From Paracoccus ravus (GTDB lineage: Bacteria > Pseudomonadota > Alphaproteobacteria > Rhodobacterales > Rhodobacteraceae), in the NCBI RefSeq assembly GCF_004522175.1, contig NZ_SDEB01000028.1, positions 1-44,056 on the forward strand: a stretch of 44,056 nucleotides of DNA, written 5' to 3'. The position numbers and the translations under genes were made by a program. Below are positions 27,168 to 34,685 of the stretch, in pieces. The notes below the pieces were generated by a model. That model was not told where the DNA came from, ran no database searches, and worked only from the letters and a program-made list of their open reading frames with translations. Numbering within the stretch: position 1 is the stretch's first letter; every line of letters starts with the position of its first letter.

Positions 27168-27896
27168 ATGAGCATGGACGAAGGCAGCAACCAACCCGCG
27201 CCGACCCTGGTGGTGACGGTGCGCGACGCCTTGCGCCGCCAAATCCAGTCGGGCGAATACAAGGCCGGGGACCGCCTGCCCTCGGAATCGCGCCTGACCC
27301 GCGATTTCGGCGTCAGCCGCACCGTGGTGCGCGAGGCCATCGCGGCCTTGCGGGCGGATGGCATCGTCGAGCCCAAGCAGGGCGCAGGTGTGTTCGTTCT
27401 GCCTCCGAACGAGACCTTGCCCGCCTTTCGGGATGTCGATCCGGACCGGGTTTCTTCCATCATCGAGATCCTCGAACTGCGCATGGCGCTTGAATGCGAC
27501 GCGGCCGCATTGGCGGCGACGCGCCATTCTCCGCTGCAGGAAGAGGACATCCTTGACGCTTTCCAACGCCTCAATGAGCTTGCGCGTCAAAACCGCCCGA
27601 CTGCCGAGGCGGATTTCGCCTTTCACCTTTCGATTGCCCGGGCGACCAACAACCCGCGCTTTCCCGAGATGCTGATGCTGATCGGCAGCGCGATGATCCC
27701 GCGCCTTGCGCTGAACCGCGAGCGCGATGTCCCCGCCGCGCCAGAGTATCTGCGCATGCTGGAACAGGAACATGGCGCCATTCTGGCCGCGATCCAGAAC
27801 GCGGATCCCGAGGCCGCGCGTCTTGCCATGGCGGCGCATCTGAAAAACAGCCAGACGCGATATCGCCAGCATCTGCGGCAGGAACGGCAGGACTGA
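27168..27896 (+). CDS. GntR-family regulator, FCD type, of uronate genes
   Basis: 242 aa from the chosen start. A winged helix-turn-helix (about residues 12-75) contains AGDRLPSESRLTRDFGVSR and RTVVREAIAALRADG (shown in part). The C-terminal half is an all-helical FCD ligand domain with the expected Asp/His metal positions around EADFAFHLSIA and EQEHGAILAAI. Such proteins usually repress catabolic genes until an acidic sugar intermediate binds. It directly follows udh and is the natural regulator of the kduI/udh and kdgD promoters. The start is uncertain: ATG 27156 and 27174 are alternatives; 27168 has GAGAG upstream. Confidence 0.82.
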   Translation: MSMDEGSNQPAPTLVVTVRDALRRQIQSGEYKAGDRLPSESRLTRDFGVSRTVVREAIAALRADGIVEPKQGAGVFVLPPNETLPAFRDVDPDRVSSIIEILELRMALECDAAALAATRHSPLQEEDILDAFQRLNELARQNRPTAEADFAFHLSIARATNNPRFPEMLMLIGSAMIPRLALNRERDVPAAPEYLRMLEQEHGAILAAIQNADPEAARLAMAAHLKNSQTRYRQHLRQERQD

Positions 27897-27927
27897 AGCA
27901 GCCCTGCCGGGGCCGGGATGGCGTGAC

Positions 27928-28749
27928 CTAATCTTCGGTCAAGGTCTCTTGCGCTTCGGCGGGTGCCGGGGAAACCAGACCCGAAAAATCGAGCATCTCA
28001 TCCCGCGTCAGGAAGGTCTGACGCCGCAGGGCCTCGTTGCGGCCAAGCAGCTCGCGCAGGCTGTCGGCATCCGATCGCCGAACGGGCGCTTCGCGGCGAT
28101 GCAACGCCGAGAATTCAATAGCCCCCAACATCCGAAGCGCCAGGAACGAAACCGGCATGGCCGCAAGATTGGCCGCCGCGGCGGCGGTTTCAGCATCGAG
28201 ATCCGCCGGAGCAGGATGCCAGGCCCGCACCCGCGCGGGGTCGCCGTCGCGCATCCCATTGCCCGGAGCCTCCGCCAACAACCCTTCGTCGATGAGGAGC
28301 GAGGCCGCCTCGGACAGGCGTGACAGACCGGCCGCCTGACCGCGCAGCATCTGGACGATCTGGCGTTGCAGATCCTCGGCGCGCTCTGGTCCGGGGGGGG
28401 CCGTCTCATCGGTCAGGCGCAAGGTCTCGCCGCCCGGCATGGCGCAGAAAGGCAATAGGCGGCTCACCAGCGGCCGGTAACTGCGCAGGAAGCGACCTTC
28501 GGCATCGAAAGCGGGCTGGCGCAGACCTTCGGAGGCAAGCTCTGCCATGAGCATCGGGCCGGTCGGCTGCGCCACCACGACAAGCGGAAGCTGGCGCGCC
28601 ACCTGATAAAGCTCCTGAGGCAGCACCGGGCAATAGCGCAGATGCTGCAGCCGGGCCTCCATCGCCCTGTCAGGCCATGCCGCCAGCAGCGCCGGCTCGA
28701 CCGGGCGAAATCCGGTCACGCCGGGCAGGTCCTCGAACCAATGTCTCAT
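27928..28749 (-). CDS. SapC-like protein 1
   Basis: 273 aa, no signal peptide or membrane helix seen. Its order of motifs follows the SapC family (PF07277): a CPVLPQELYQVARQLPLVVVA-like segment, with an aspartate-glycine turn (FDAEGRFLRSYRP), then LVSRLLPF, and a later SEAASLLIDEGLL. It is more divergent than its neighbour, so the call is less firm. SapC was named from the S-layer locus of Campylobacter fetus; its biochemical role is not known. ATG 28749 overlaps the stop of SapC-like protein 2 (ATGA). It converges on the GntR gene. Cotranscribed with gene 28746..29435 and divergent from the secretion genes. Confidence 0.6.
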   Translation of the reverse strand: MRHWFEDLPGVTGFRPVEPALLAAWPDRAMEARLQHLRYCPVLPQELYQVARQLPLVVVAQPTGPMLMAELASEGLRQPAFDAEGRFLRSYRPLVSRLLPFCAMPGGETLRLTDETAPPGPERAEDLQRQIVQMLRGQAAGLSRLSEAASLLIDEGLLAEAPGNGMRDGDPARVRAWHPAPADLDAETAAAAANLAAMPVSFLALRMLGAIEFSALHRREAPVRRSDADSLRELLGRNEALRRQTFLTRDEMLDFSGLVSPAPAEAQETLTED

Positions 28750-29435
28750 GCGACTTCCCCCACCTGGGCAATGAGCCGCGCCATGGTATAGAGCGACAGG
28801 CGCTGCGCGGCGAGAAAACGCGCCACAAGCAGCCATTGCTCTCGCGGCAGCGCGCCAAAGATCAGCGTGTCATCGGGGGCGGGCAGAACCGCGAACAGGT
28901 CCGGCAGGGCGAATTTCTCGTTCATTCCGTCGGGCAGCAGCACCGGCTCGACCAGACCATGGCGAAAAACTGTGTTTGTTAGCAGGGCGCGGGTTTCGAT
29001 TTCAGCCCCCCAGGCTTCGAGCGCGCGGATCTTGAGTTCGGCGCCGGGGGAAAGATTGCCGCGCTCGTCGAGGATGTAGGAACCGGCGTCGCGCTCATGC
29101 ATGGGCGAGGCGCGATCAAGGCCTATCTCATCGCCGCGCGCCGTATCATGGTAGCGAAAGGGAAAGGCCTGCAGCAGCAAGGGTAGCGAAGTCCGGCTCT
29201 GGGTCCGGGCCCCGGGCAGTTCGGCGCGGGGAACGAGGCCGCGCAGCACGACCAGTTCCGGGTCTCCGTGGTCATCGCGCCGCCACAGGACCGGCCAGCG
29301 CTCGGCCAGGCGCAGGCTCTCGGAGAGGCAGACCGGCACGATGCGCTCGTAAAGTGCAGGCCTGTAGGCGAATGGATCGTATATGCGCAACGCTGATTCG
29401 GTCGCTTCCTCCCAGCGATCAAAAATGCTGTACAT
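28746..29435 (-). CDS. SapC-like protein 2
   Basis: 229 aa, the common size for SapC. It has YRPALYERIVPV near the start, the LPLLLQAFPFRY core, ERDAGSYILDERGNLSP, and the helical C-terminal part with RHGLVEPVLL followed by LPDLFAVLPAPDD. It lacks a signal peptide. Together with the downstream paralogue-like gene it forms a two-gene unit divergent, by 56 bp, from the type I secretion genes. In Campylobacter fetus, sapC also sits next to a type I exporter of S-layer proteins, so a role linked to secreted surface protein is inferred. The ribosome binding site is weak (GGAA). Confidence 0.65.
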   Translation of the reverse strand: MYSIFDRWEEATESALRIYDPFAYRPALYERIVPVCLSESLRLAERWPVLWRRDDHGDPELVVLRGLVPRAELPGARTQSRTSLPLLLQAFPFRYHDTARGDEIGLDRASPMHERDAGSYILDERGNLSPGAELKIRALEAWGAEIETRALLTNTVFRHGLVEPVLLPDGMNEKFALPDLFAVLPAPDDTLIFGALPREQWLLVARFLAAQRLSLYTMARLIAQVGEVA

Positions 29436-29491
29436 GCTTGTTTCCGGCTTCCAACTGTGGTCCCTGACCCCGTATTGATTCCGGGACGCTT

Positions 29492-31210
29492 ATGATTACG
29501 ATCTCTTCTGTATTACAGAACGCCCGCGGCAGCTATGCGCGGATCTGGCTGCACAGCATCTTCATCGCTTTGCTCGCGCTGACGCCCTTTCTCTACATGA
29601 TGCAGGTGAGCGAGCGCGTCTATACCAGCCACAGCTGGGAGACATTGGGCTTCATCACGGCTCTCATCGTCTTCCTGTTGCTGATCTGGGGCGTCCTGGA
29701 CCATTTTCGGGCCAATGCGCTGCAGGCGGTGGGCCATGGGATCGACCATGAATTGCGGCAGGGCGTGTTTGACGCCGTCCATCGCGGCAACCGCCCGGAA
29801 GCCTTTCGGGCCTATACCGACATCGCCACTCTGCGACAGGGACTGACCGGTCCGCTCGTCGAATCGCTGATGGACGCCACGCTTTCGCCGCTGTTCATCG
29901 CGGTGCTTTTCGTCCTGCACCCGGTTTTCGGGCTGGTCGCCATTGCCTATATCGCCGTCATCGCCCTGCTCAGCGCCAGGGCCCGGTCGATCTGGAAGGC
30001 CGTCCGCGCGCAGTCCCGCGAACATGAGGACAAGGCGCTGGCCTTCGGCATGGCCACCGCCGCAAAGCGCGAGACCATCCGCGCCATGAATATCCTTCCG
30101 GGTGTGCGGCGCGAATGGGCGGGGCTCGAAGATCAGGCCTCCGAGGTTCTGCTCAAGGGACATGAGCGGGCGGGGATTCTGGACAGCGCGCTAGGCGTCC
30201 TGCAGCAGGGCCAGCTTGTCATTCTGATCGGCACGGGAGCCGTACTCTACCTGCTCGAAGAGGTCACGGCCACGGCGGGGATGGCGGCCTTCATCGTGAT
30301 GATGCGTGGCGTCGGCCCGGTCATCTCGGTGGCACGCAACTGGTCGATGCTGCACGAATTGCGCATGGCGGCCGCCCGTCTCGACATCGTATTGGCCGAC
30401 GAGCCGGACGAGCCCAAAACGCCGCTTCCCGACATGGAGGGCCATGTCGCCTGCGAGAACCTGTCCCTTGCCGGAAGCGATGGCAAGGCGGTGCTGTCCG
30501 GCATCCGCTTTGCCGTTCCGGCTGGGTCGATCGTCGGTGTCGTCGGACCCAGTGGCGCGGGGAAATCGACACTCCTGCGATTGCTTGCCGGCGCGGCACA
30601 ACCCTCCTCGGGCAGCGTCAAGATCGATGGCTTTCCCTTGGCGGTCTGGCCCGCGGCGCAGCATGGTCCCGCGACCGGCTATCTGCCGCAGGCCGTCGAC
30701 CTGCTGCCCGGCACGATCTGGCAGAACGTCACGCGCTTTGCGGCATATGACCCCGCGCTGACCGGAGCGGTCACCGAGGCGCTGCGGATGGCGGGCGCGC
30801 TCGAGATTGTGCAAAATCGCGGGCGCGGCCTGGATTTCCGTCTGCTGGACGGCGGTGCGCCCCTTTCGGGCGGGCAGCGGCAGCGCATCGGTCTGGCGCG
30901 CGCCTTTTACGGCATGCCGCGGGTGGTTGTCCTGGACGAGCCGAATTCAGCGCTGGATGCCGAGGGGGAAAAGAACCTCGCCTATAGCCTTGCCGATCTG
31001 AAACGCTCGGGCTCGACGATTTTCTTCAGCACGCATAAGGCGAACATGCTCAGCCTTTGCGACTATATTCTTGTTATCATGGACGGATACATGCATTCCT
31101 TCAGCACCCGCGACGACATGCTGGGACGGCTGAATGCCGCAGGTAACCCCTTGCTGCCGACAAATCCGGACGAGGACCAGGCACCGCCGCGCGTGGTGAA
31201 ACAGGCATGA
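29492..31210 (+). CDS. Type I secretion ATPase/permease (PrsD/LapB-like)
   Basis: 572 aa. The N-terminal half holds about six membrane helices of a type I exporter (from SIFIALLALTPFLYMMQVSERV, short motif MMQVSERV, typical of the PrsD/AprD group). The C-terminal ATPase has Walker A GPSGAGKST (352-360), signature LSGGQ (458-462), Walker B VVVLDE (478-483) and switch His in STHKA. It lacks the N-terminal peptidase-like domain of HlyB, as is normal for RTX protease/lipase exporters. It moves a protein with a C-terminal signal from cytoplasm to outside together with the HlyD-type partner and a TolC-like outer-membrane protein not present here. Overlaps the next gene (ATGA). Confidence 0.88.
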   Translation: MITISSVLQNARGSYARIWLHSIFIALLALTPFLYMMQVSERVYTSHSWETLGFITALIVFLLLIWGVLDHFRANALQAVGHGIDHELRQGVFDAVHRGNRPEAFRAYTDIATLRQGLTGPLVESLMDATLSPLFIAVLFVLHPVFGLVAIAYIAVIALLSARARSIWKAVRAQSREHEDKALAFGMATAAKRETIRAMNILPGVRREWAGLEDQASEVLLKGHERAGILDSALGVLQQGQLVILIGTGAVLYLLEEVTATAGMAAFIVMMRGVGPVISVARNWSMLHELRMAAARLDIVLADEPDEPKTPLPDMEGHVACENLSLAGSDGKAVLSGIRFAVPAGSIVGVVGPSGAGKSTLLRLLAGAAQPSSGSVKIDGFPLAVWPAAQHGPATGYLPQAVDLLPGTIWQNVTRFAAYDPALTGAVTEALRMAGALEIVQNRGRGLDFRLLDGGAPLSGGQRQRIGLARAFYGMPRVVVLDEPNSALDAEGEKNLAYSLADLKRSGSTIFFSTHKANMLSLCDYILVIMDGYMHSFSTRDDMLGRLNAAGNPLLPTNPDEDQAPPRVVKQA

Positions 31211-32538
31211 CGACACAAACCGACCCGCATTCACCCGCCCTTGCCACCTGTGAGCGGATGCTGCGCCGTTCGATGCGGGCGGCAAGTCTGACGATCATTC
31301 TTTGCTTCGGCGTGATCGGAGGCTGGCTCGCCGTCGCGCGTCTTGACAGCGCGGTGGTCGCTCAGGCCGTCCTGGAAAATGCAAACACGACCCGCCAGAT
31401 CCAACATCTCGAAGGCGGCATCGTGCGCGAATTCTTTTTCCGCAACGGCGAGAAGGTCAAAAAAGGCGACCTGCTCCTGCGGCTCGATTCGACCCAGAGC
31501 ACCGCCTCGGCGGAACTGCTTTCGCGGCAATTGCTGGGCAACCGGGCACGGCAGGAACGGCTCGAAGCCGAGATCTCGATGGCACCCGAGCTTGTCTTTT
31601 CCGAGGCGCTGCAGGCGCAGCTCGCGTCCAACCCCTCGGCCATCCATGTCGCCGAAGACGAGCAGCGCCATTTCGATCTCCAGCGCAAGGAACTGGAGCA
31701 ATCGCGCGATCTGCTTCAGACCAATATGGCCCAGGCGGATGCCGAGATCGAGGCCAACAAGGTGCGCCGCGGCATTGCCGAGCGCGAGACTGAACTCGTC
31801 CGGTCGGATCTCGAGGACCAGCATACCCTGCTCAAGAAGGGCCTGACGAGTCAGGCGCGTGTCACGCAGCTGGAACAGCAGAGCCTGTCACTCGAGGAAA
31901 AGATTTCGCAATCCGACATCGAGATCGCCCGCATCGGACAGGCCATCGCGGGCTTCAAGCTGCAGGTCGCTCAGCACGAGCAGGAATATCGGCGTCGCGC
32001 GGCCGAGCAGCTCGAGGAAGTTTCCCGCGAGATCCGGGCCTTGGAGCGCGATCTCATCATCACCAACGACTCGTTGAAACGCGTGGATATCCGGGCTCCG
32101 GTCGATGGCACGGTTCAGGAAAGCGTCCTCGGCACGGTGGGCGCGGTGATCCGCGGTGGCGAGACCATTCTGAAGATCGCACCTTCCGAAGACGAATATG
32201 TCCTTGCAGCCCGCGTCGTTCCGAATGACATCGACGGTATCCTGCCGGGCGCCGCGGCCATGATCAACTTTCCGGCCTTTCAGTCGCTGGACCTCTCGCC
32301 TGCCGATGGCGAATTGCTGAGCCTCTCGCGCGACCGCATCGTCGATCCCTATACGCGGGACGAATATTACGAGGCGCGTGTCCGGCTGGACGAAACCACC
32401 CTGCCCGAAGCGCAGCGCGCCCGTCTGGTCGCGGGAATGTCGGCGACCGTGATCCTTCCGACGGGGGAACGCACCGCGTTGAACTATCTCGTCGGGCCGC
32501 TCATGCGGCGGCTGCAAAGCGCGATGCGCGAGGAATGA
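31207..32538 (+). CDS. Type I secretion membrane-fusion protein (HlyD/PrsE-like)
   Basis: 443 aa with one membrane helix near residues 25-45, then the split lipoyl half-motif HLEGGIVREFFFRNGEKV (short key: EGGIV), a long helical hairpin (about 85-290, rich in Glu, Gln and Leu), the second lipoyl half with APVDGTVQES, and a beta-barrel with IVDPYTRDEYYEARV. These are hallmarks of type I adaptor proteins spanning the periplasm between exporter and TolC. ATG 31207 overlaps the exporter gene by 4 nt. Confidence 0.88.
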   Translation: MTTQTDPHSPALATCERMLRRSMRAASLTIILCFGVIGGWLAVARLDSAVVAQAVLENANTTRQIQHLEGGIVREFFFRNGEKVKKGDLLLRLDSTQSTASAELLSRQLLGNRARQERLEAEISMAPELVFSEALQAQLASNPSAIHVAEDEQRHFDLQRKELEQSRDLLQTNMAQADAEIEANKVRRGIAERETELVRSDLEDQHTLLKKGLTSQARVTQLEQQSLSLEEKISQSDIEIARIGQAIAGFKLQVAQHEQEYRRRAAEQLEEVSREIRALERDLIITNDSLKRVDIRAPVDGTVQESVLGTVGAVIRGGETILKIAPSEDEYVLAARVVPNDIDGILPGAAAMINFPAFQSLDLSPADGELLSLSRDRIVDPYTRDEYYEARVRLDETTLPEAQRARLVAGMSATVILPTGERTALNYLVGPLMRRLQSAMREE

Positions 32539-32571
32539 GCAGGCATTTGCCGTCGCGAAAGGAATCCGACG

Positions 32572-33336
32572 ATGTATGAGACCGTCAAGCTGACCCCAGG
32601 TATTTTGACGCTGACCTTCGTGGCCCCGGCCGAGGGCGCGGCAGATGCCGTGATCCGACCCGTCGTGCCCCCGGCCTCGCGCCATGCCGTGACCCTGATG
32701 TTCGAGGCCGGCAATGTCAGTGGCGCGCTTCTGTCGCCCGGAGAATTCTGCGTGATCCGCTGCGGTTCTCCGGCGGTGATGGGGATCGAGATCACCGCGG
32801 GCGCAGCCGGGGCACAGCCGCGCGGGGGGATCGAGCTGAACTACCTTTCCCGGCGTGGGCCGGACCCGAAAGCGGACCAGAATGCGGCGGTCGACTATAT
32901 CCTGCATCTGGCGGGGCACGGTGACCGGCCCGGGCGTTTCGGCACCAGCACGGGGGCCGATTCGCCCGAACATGCCGTCGCCGGGCTGTTGATCCGTCCC
33001 CGCACCGGGCGCCCGCGCATCGTTTTGCAAGATCCGGTAACCGGCCAGATTGCCCAACCAGGCGATTTTTTGGGCAGCCGGGGCGGTTTTCGTCCACTGA
33101 GCGAATTGCGCATGTGGATCGACGAGCCGGATGGCAGCACGCGCCTTGCCGTCGAGGCGGAATTCGAAAAGGCCGGTCGCGTCCAGGCCGCCGGGACGAT
33201 GGTGAGCCTGCATGGCCGCGAATATGACGATCGTTTGTTGCGTCTGAATATTACCCTCGAGCAGATGCAAGGAGGCAACGCGGGCACGGGAATGCCCAAG
33301 CGGAACGACCGTATCCGGATTTTCCGAAAAGGTTAA
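32572..33336 (+). CDS. Unrecognised protein of the secretion operon
   Basis: 254 aa; I do not recognise a family. It has no signal peptide, membrane helix or cysteine motif, and looks mostly beta: alternating hydrophobic strands such as ILTLTFVAPAEG and AGLLIRPRTGRPRIVLQDP, with many Gly and Pro turns. A cluster of charged residues ends the protein. ATG 32572 has AAAGGA upstream. It lies 33 bp after the fusion protein and 277 bp before the RTX gene, so it is probably made with the exporter. A chaperone, adaptor or accessory factor for the RTX substrate is possible, but that is a guess from position. Confidence 0.7.
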   Translation: MYETVKLTPGILTLTFVAPAEGAADAVIRPVVPPASRHAVTLMFEAGNVSGALLSPGEFCVIRCGSPAVMGIEITAGAAGAQPRGGIELNYLSRRGPDPKADQNAAVDYILHLAGHGDRPGRFGTSTGADSPEHAVAGLLIRPRTGRPRIVLQDPVTGQIAQPGDFLGSRGGFRPLSELRMWIDEPDGSTRLAVEAEFEKAGRVQAAGTMVSLHGREYDDRLLRLNITLEQMQGGNAGTGMPKRNDRIRIFRKG

Positions 33337-33613
33337 CGCAGGCCCGCGAAGCAGGCAGCAATGCTTGGATAATGCTGCAGATGCGAACAATTTTCTTGCA
33401 GAGGAATTGCGCATTATCAAATCGATGCACAACATTGCCTAAAAGCAAATTTGCGGGCCGACGACCCCAAACAGTGCTTGTTTCATTAAAATTGGACTGT
33501 TATCGACTTAACCATGTTCGACTTACCGATTTTATCCGCCCGAAGCGTCTAACTGTTCCGCAGAGCCGACGGTCGGGCATCGTCACTTGTTCATTATTGG
33601 AGAGAATGGCCTA
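33337..33613 (+). promoter_or_regulatory. Promoter and leader region of the RTX gene
   Basis: 277 bp, noticeably more AT-rich than its flanks and with no gene. It carries TTAACCAT at 33508..33515, which matches the half-site of the CtrA cell-cycle regulator in alphaproteobacteria, followed by TTACC. GGAGAG at 33599..33604 is the ribosome binding site of the RTX gene. No clear -35/-10 pair was identified. Confidence 0.45.
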
Positions 33614-34606
33614 ATGCCTCTATCGGAATACAACTCCCTTGATGATGTGCGCGACGGGCTCGATGATACCGGGCTCAGCACCTCAACGATCAACAACATC
33701 CTCGACAAGTTGCCCCAAGAAGGGGCACTGAACGTCGTGGTTCTGGGTCAGGATGATCCGGTCAATCCCGATGCGACTCTGGTCGTCCGCCAGAACAATG
33801 ACGGGACGATCCAGATCGAAATCCCGGGCAGCGACGATCGCACCGTCCTGGGCACCTCGGGCGGCGACAAAGTCACCACGGGGATCGGCAACGACGCTCT
33901 GGAGCTTGGCGAGGGTGACAACTCGGCCCATGCCGGCAAGGGCTCGGATACGCTGACCAGCGGCAGCGGCAGCGATCAGGTCAATGGCGGCCAAGGCGGC
34001 GACAGCGTCGATGCCGGCGACGGCAATGACGTGCTGCTCGGCAGCGGCGGCCATGACGTGCTGGATGGTGGCGCGGGCGACGACCAGATCAATGGCGGCC
34101 GCGGCAACGACTTGCTCTTGGGCGGAGACGGCAACGACACCCTTGCGGGCGGCGATGCGTTCGACACGCTTTATGGCGGCGCGGGCGACGACCTTCTCAG
34201 CGGCAATGGCGACGACGACATGCTTTATGGCGGCGACGGCAATGACACGCTGAGCGGCGGGCGCGGCAATGACGTTCTGCAGGGCGACACGGGCCATGAC
34301 ACGCTGTTCGGCGATGCGGGCGACGACACGCTCTATGGCGGCGGCGGCAATGACGTTCTTGACGGCGGCCAGGGCAATGACGTCCTCAATGGCGCCGGCG
34401 GCAATGACACGATCTATGCCGGTGCCGGTGATACCGTCTATGGCGGCGCGGGCGACGACACCGTGGTCATCGACGCGAACTTCGATGATGTCAGCATCGA
34501 AACCAACAGCGGCACCACTGTCATCACCTTCGCCGACGGGACTTTCGTGACGGTCGCAGGGGTCGAGCGCATCGACTTCAACGACGACAACGATATCGAC
34601 CTTTAA
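33614..34606 (+). CDS. RTX calcium-binding repeat protein, likely type I secretion substrate
   Basis: 330 aa, very acidic. Residues 1-80 form a small non-repeat domain (MPLSEYNSLDD, then ALNVVVLGQDD). Residues about 80-285 are some 22 consecutive nonapeptides of the GGxGxDxLx type (such as YGGDGNDTL), which fold as a calcium-bound parallel beta roll once outside the cell. The last 45 residues are a short beta segment ending IDFNDDNDIDL, where type I signals normally lie. There is no catalytic or toxin domain. ATG 33614 has GGAGAG upstream; a TTG at 33587 is an alternative. The exporter genes immediately before it point to it as the cargo. Confidence 0.88.
   Translation: MPLSEYNSLDDVRDGLDDTGLSTSTINNILDKLPQEGALNVVVLGQDDPVNPDATLVVRQNNDGTIQIEIPGSDDRTVLGTSGGDKVTTGIGNDALELGEGDNSAHAGKGSDTLTSGSGSDQVNGGQGGDSVDAGDGNDVLLGSGGHDVLDGGAGDDQINGGRGNDLLLGGDGNDTLAGGDAFDTLYGGAGDDLLSGNGDDDMLYGGDGNDTLSGGRGNDVLQGDTGHDTLFGDAGDDTLYGGGGNDVLDGGQGNDVLNGAGGNDTIYAGAGDTVYGGAGDDTVVIDANFDDVSIETNSGTTVITFADGTFVTVAGVERIDFNDDNDIDL
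33851..34468 (+). repeat. Tandem 27-bp coding repeats (RTX nonapeptides)
   Basis: About 22 imperfect tandem units of 27 bp encode the nonapeptide array of the RTX protein. They are protein-level repeats with a common GGCGGC-GAC-GGC-AAT-GAC pattern and vary in the wobble bases, as expected under selection for the protein rather than recent DNA duplication. Confidence 0.85.
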
Positions 34607-34617
34607 ATCTGACATTT

Positions 34618-34650
34618 CGATCGCCCGGTTTTGCCGGGCGATCGTTTCTT
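34618..34650 (+). terminator. Rho-independent terminator after the RTX gene
   Basis: CGATCGCCCGG and CCGGGCGATCG form a perfect 11-bp stem with loop TTTTG, followed by TTTCTT. It lies 12 bp past the stop codon, so the RTX gene is probably a strong transcript ending here. Confidence 0.85.
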
Positions 34651-34685
34651 CGAAAGCGATTTCGCGCAGCACGGTCCCACGGCAA

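Noticed and set aside
26195..27574. Minus-strand frame across udh and the GntR gene
   Set aside because: Both genes on the plus strand have clear motifs, and this frame has no recognisable domain or ribosome binding site.
33851..34468. Tandem repeats that might be a CRISPR or minisatellite
   Set aside because: Units are contiguous, 27 bp long, in frame and without unique spacers. They encode RTX nonapeptides.
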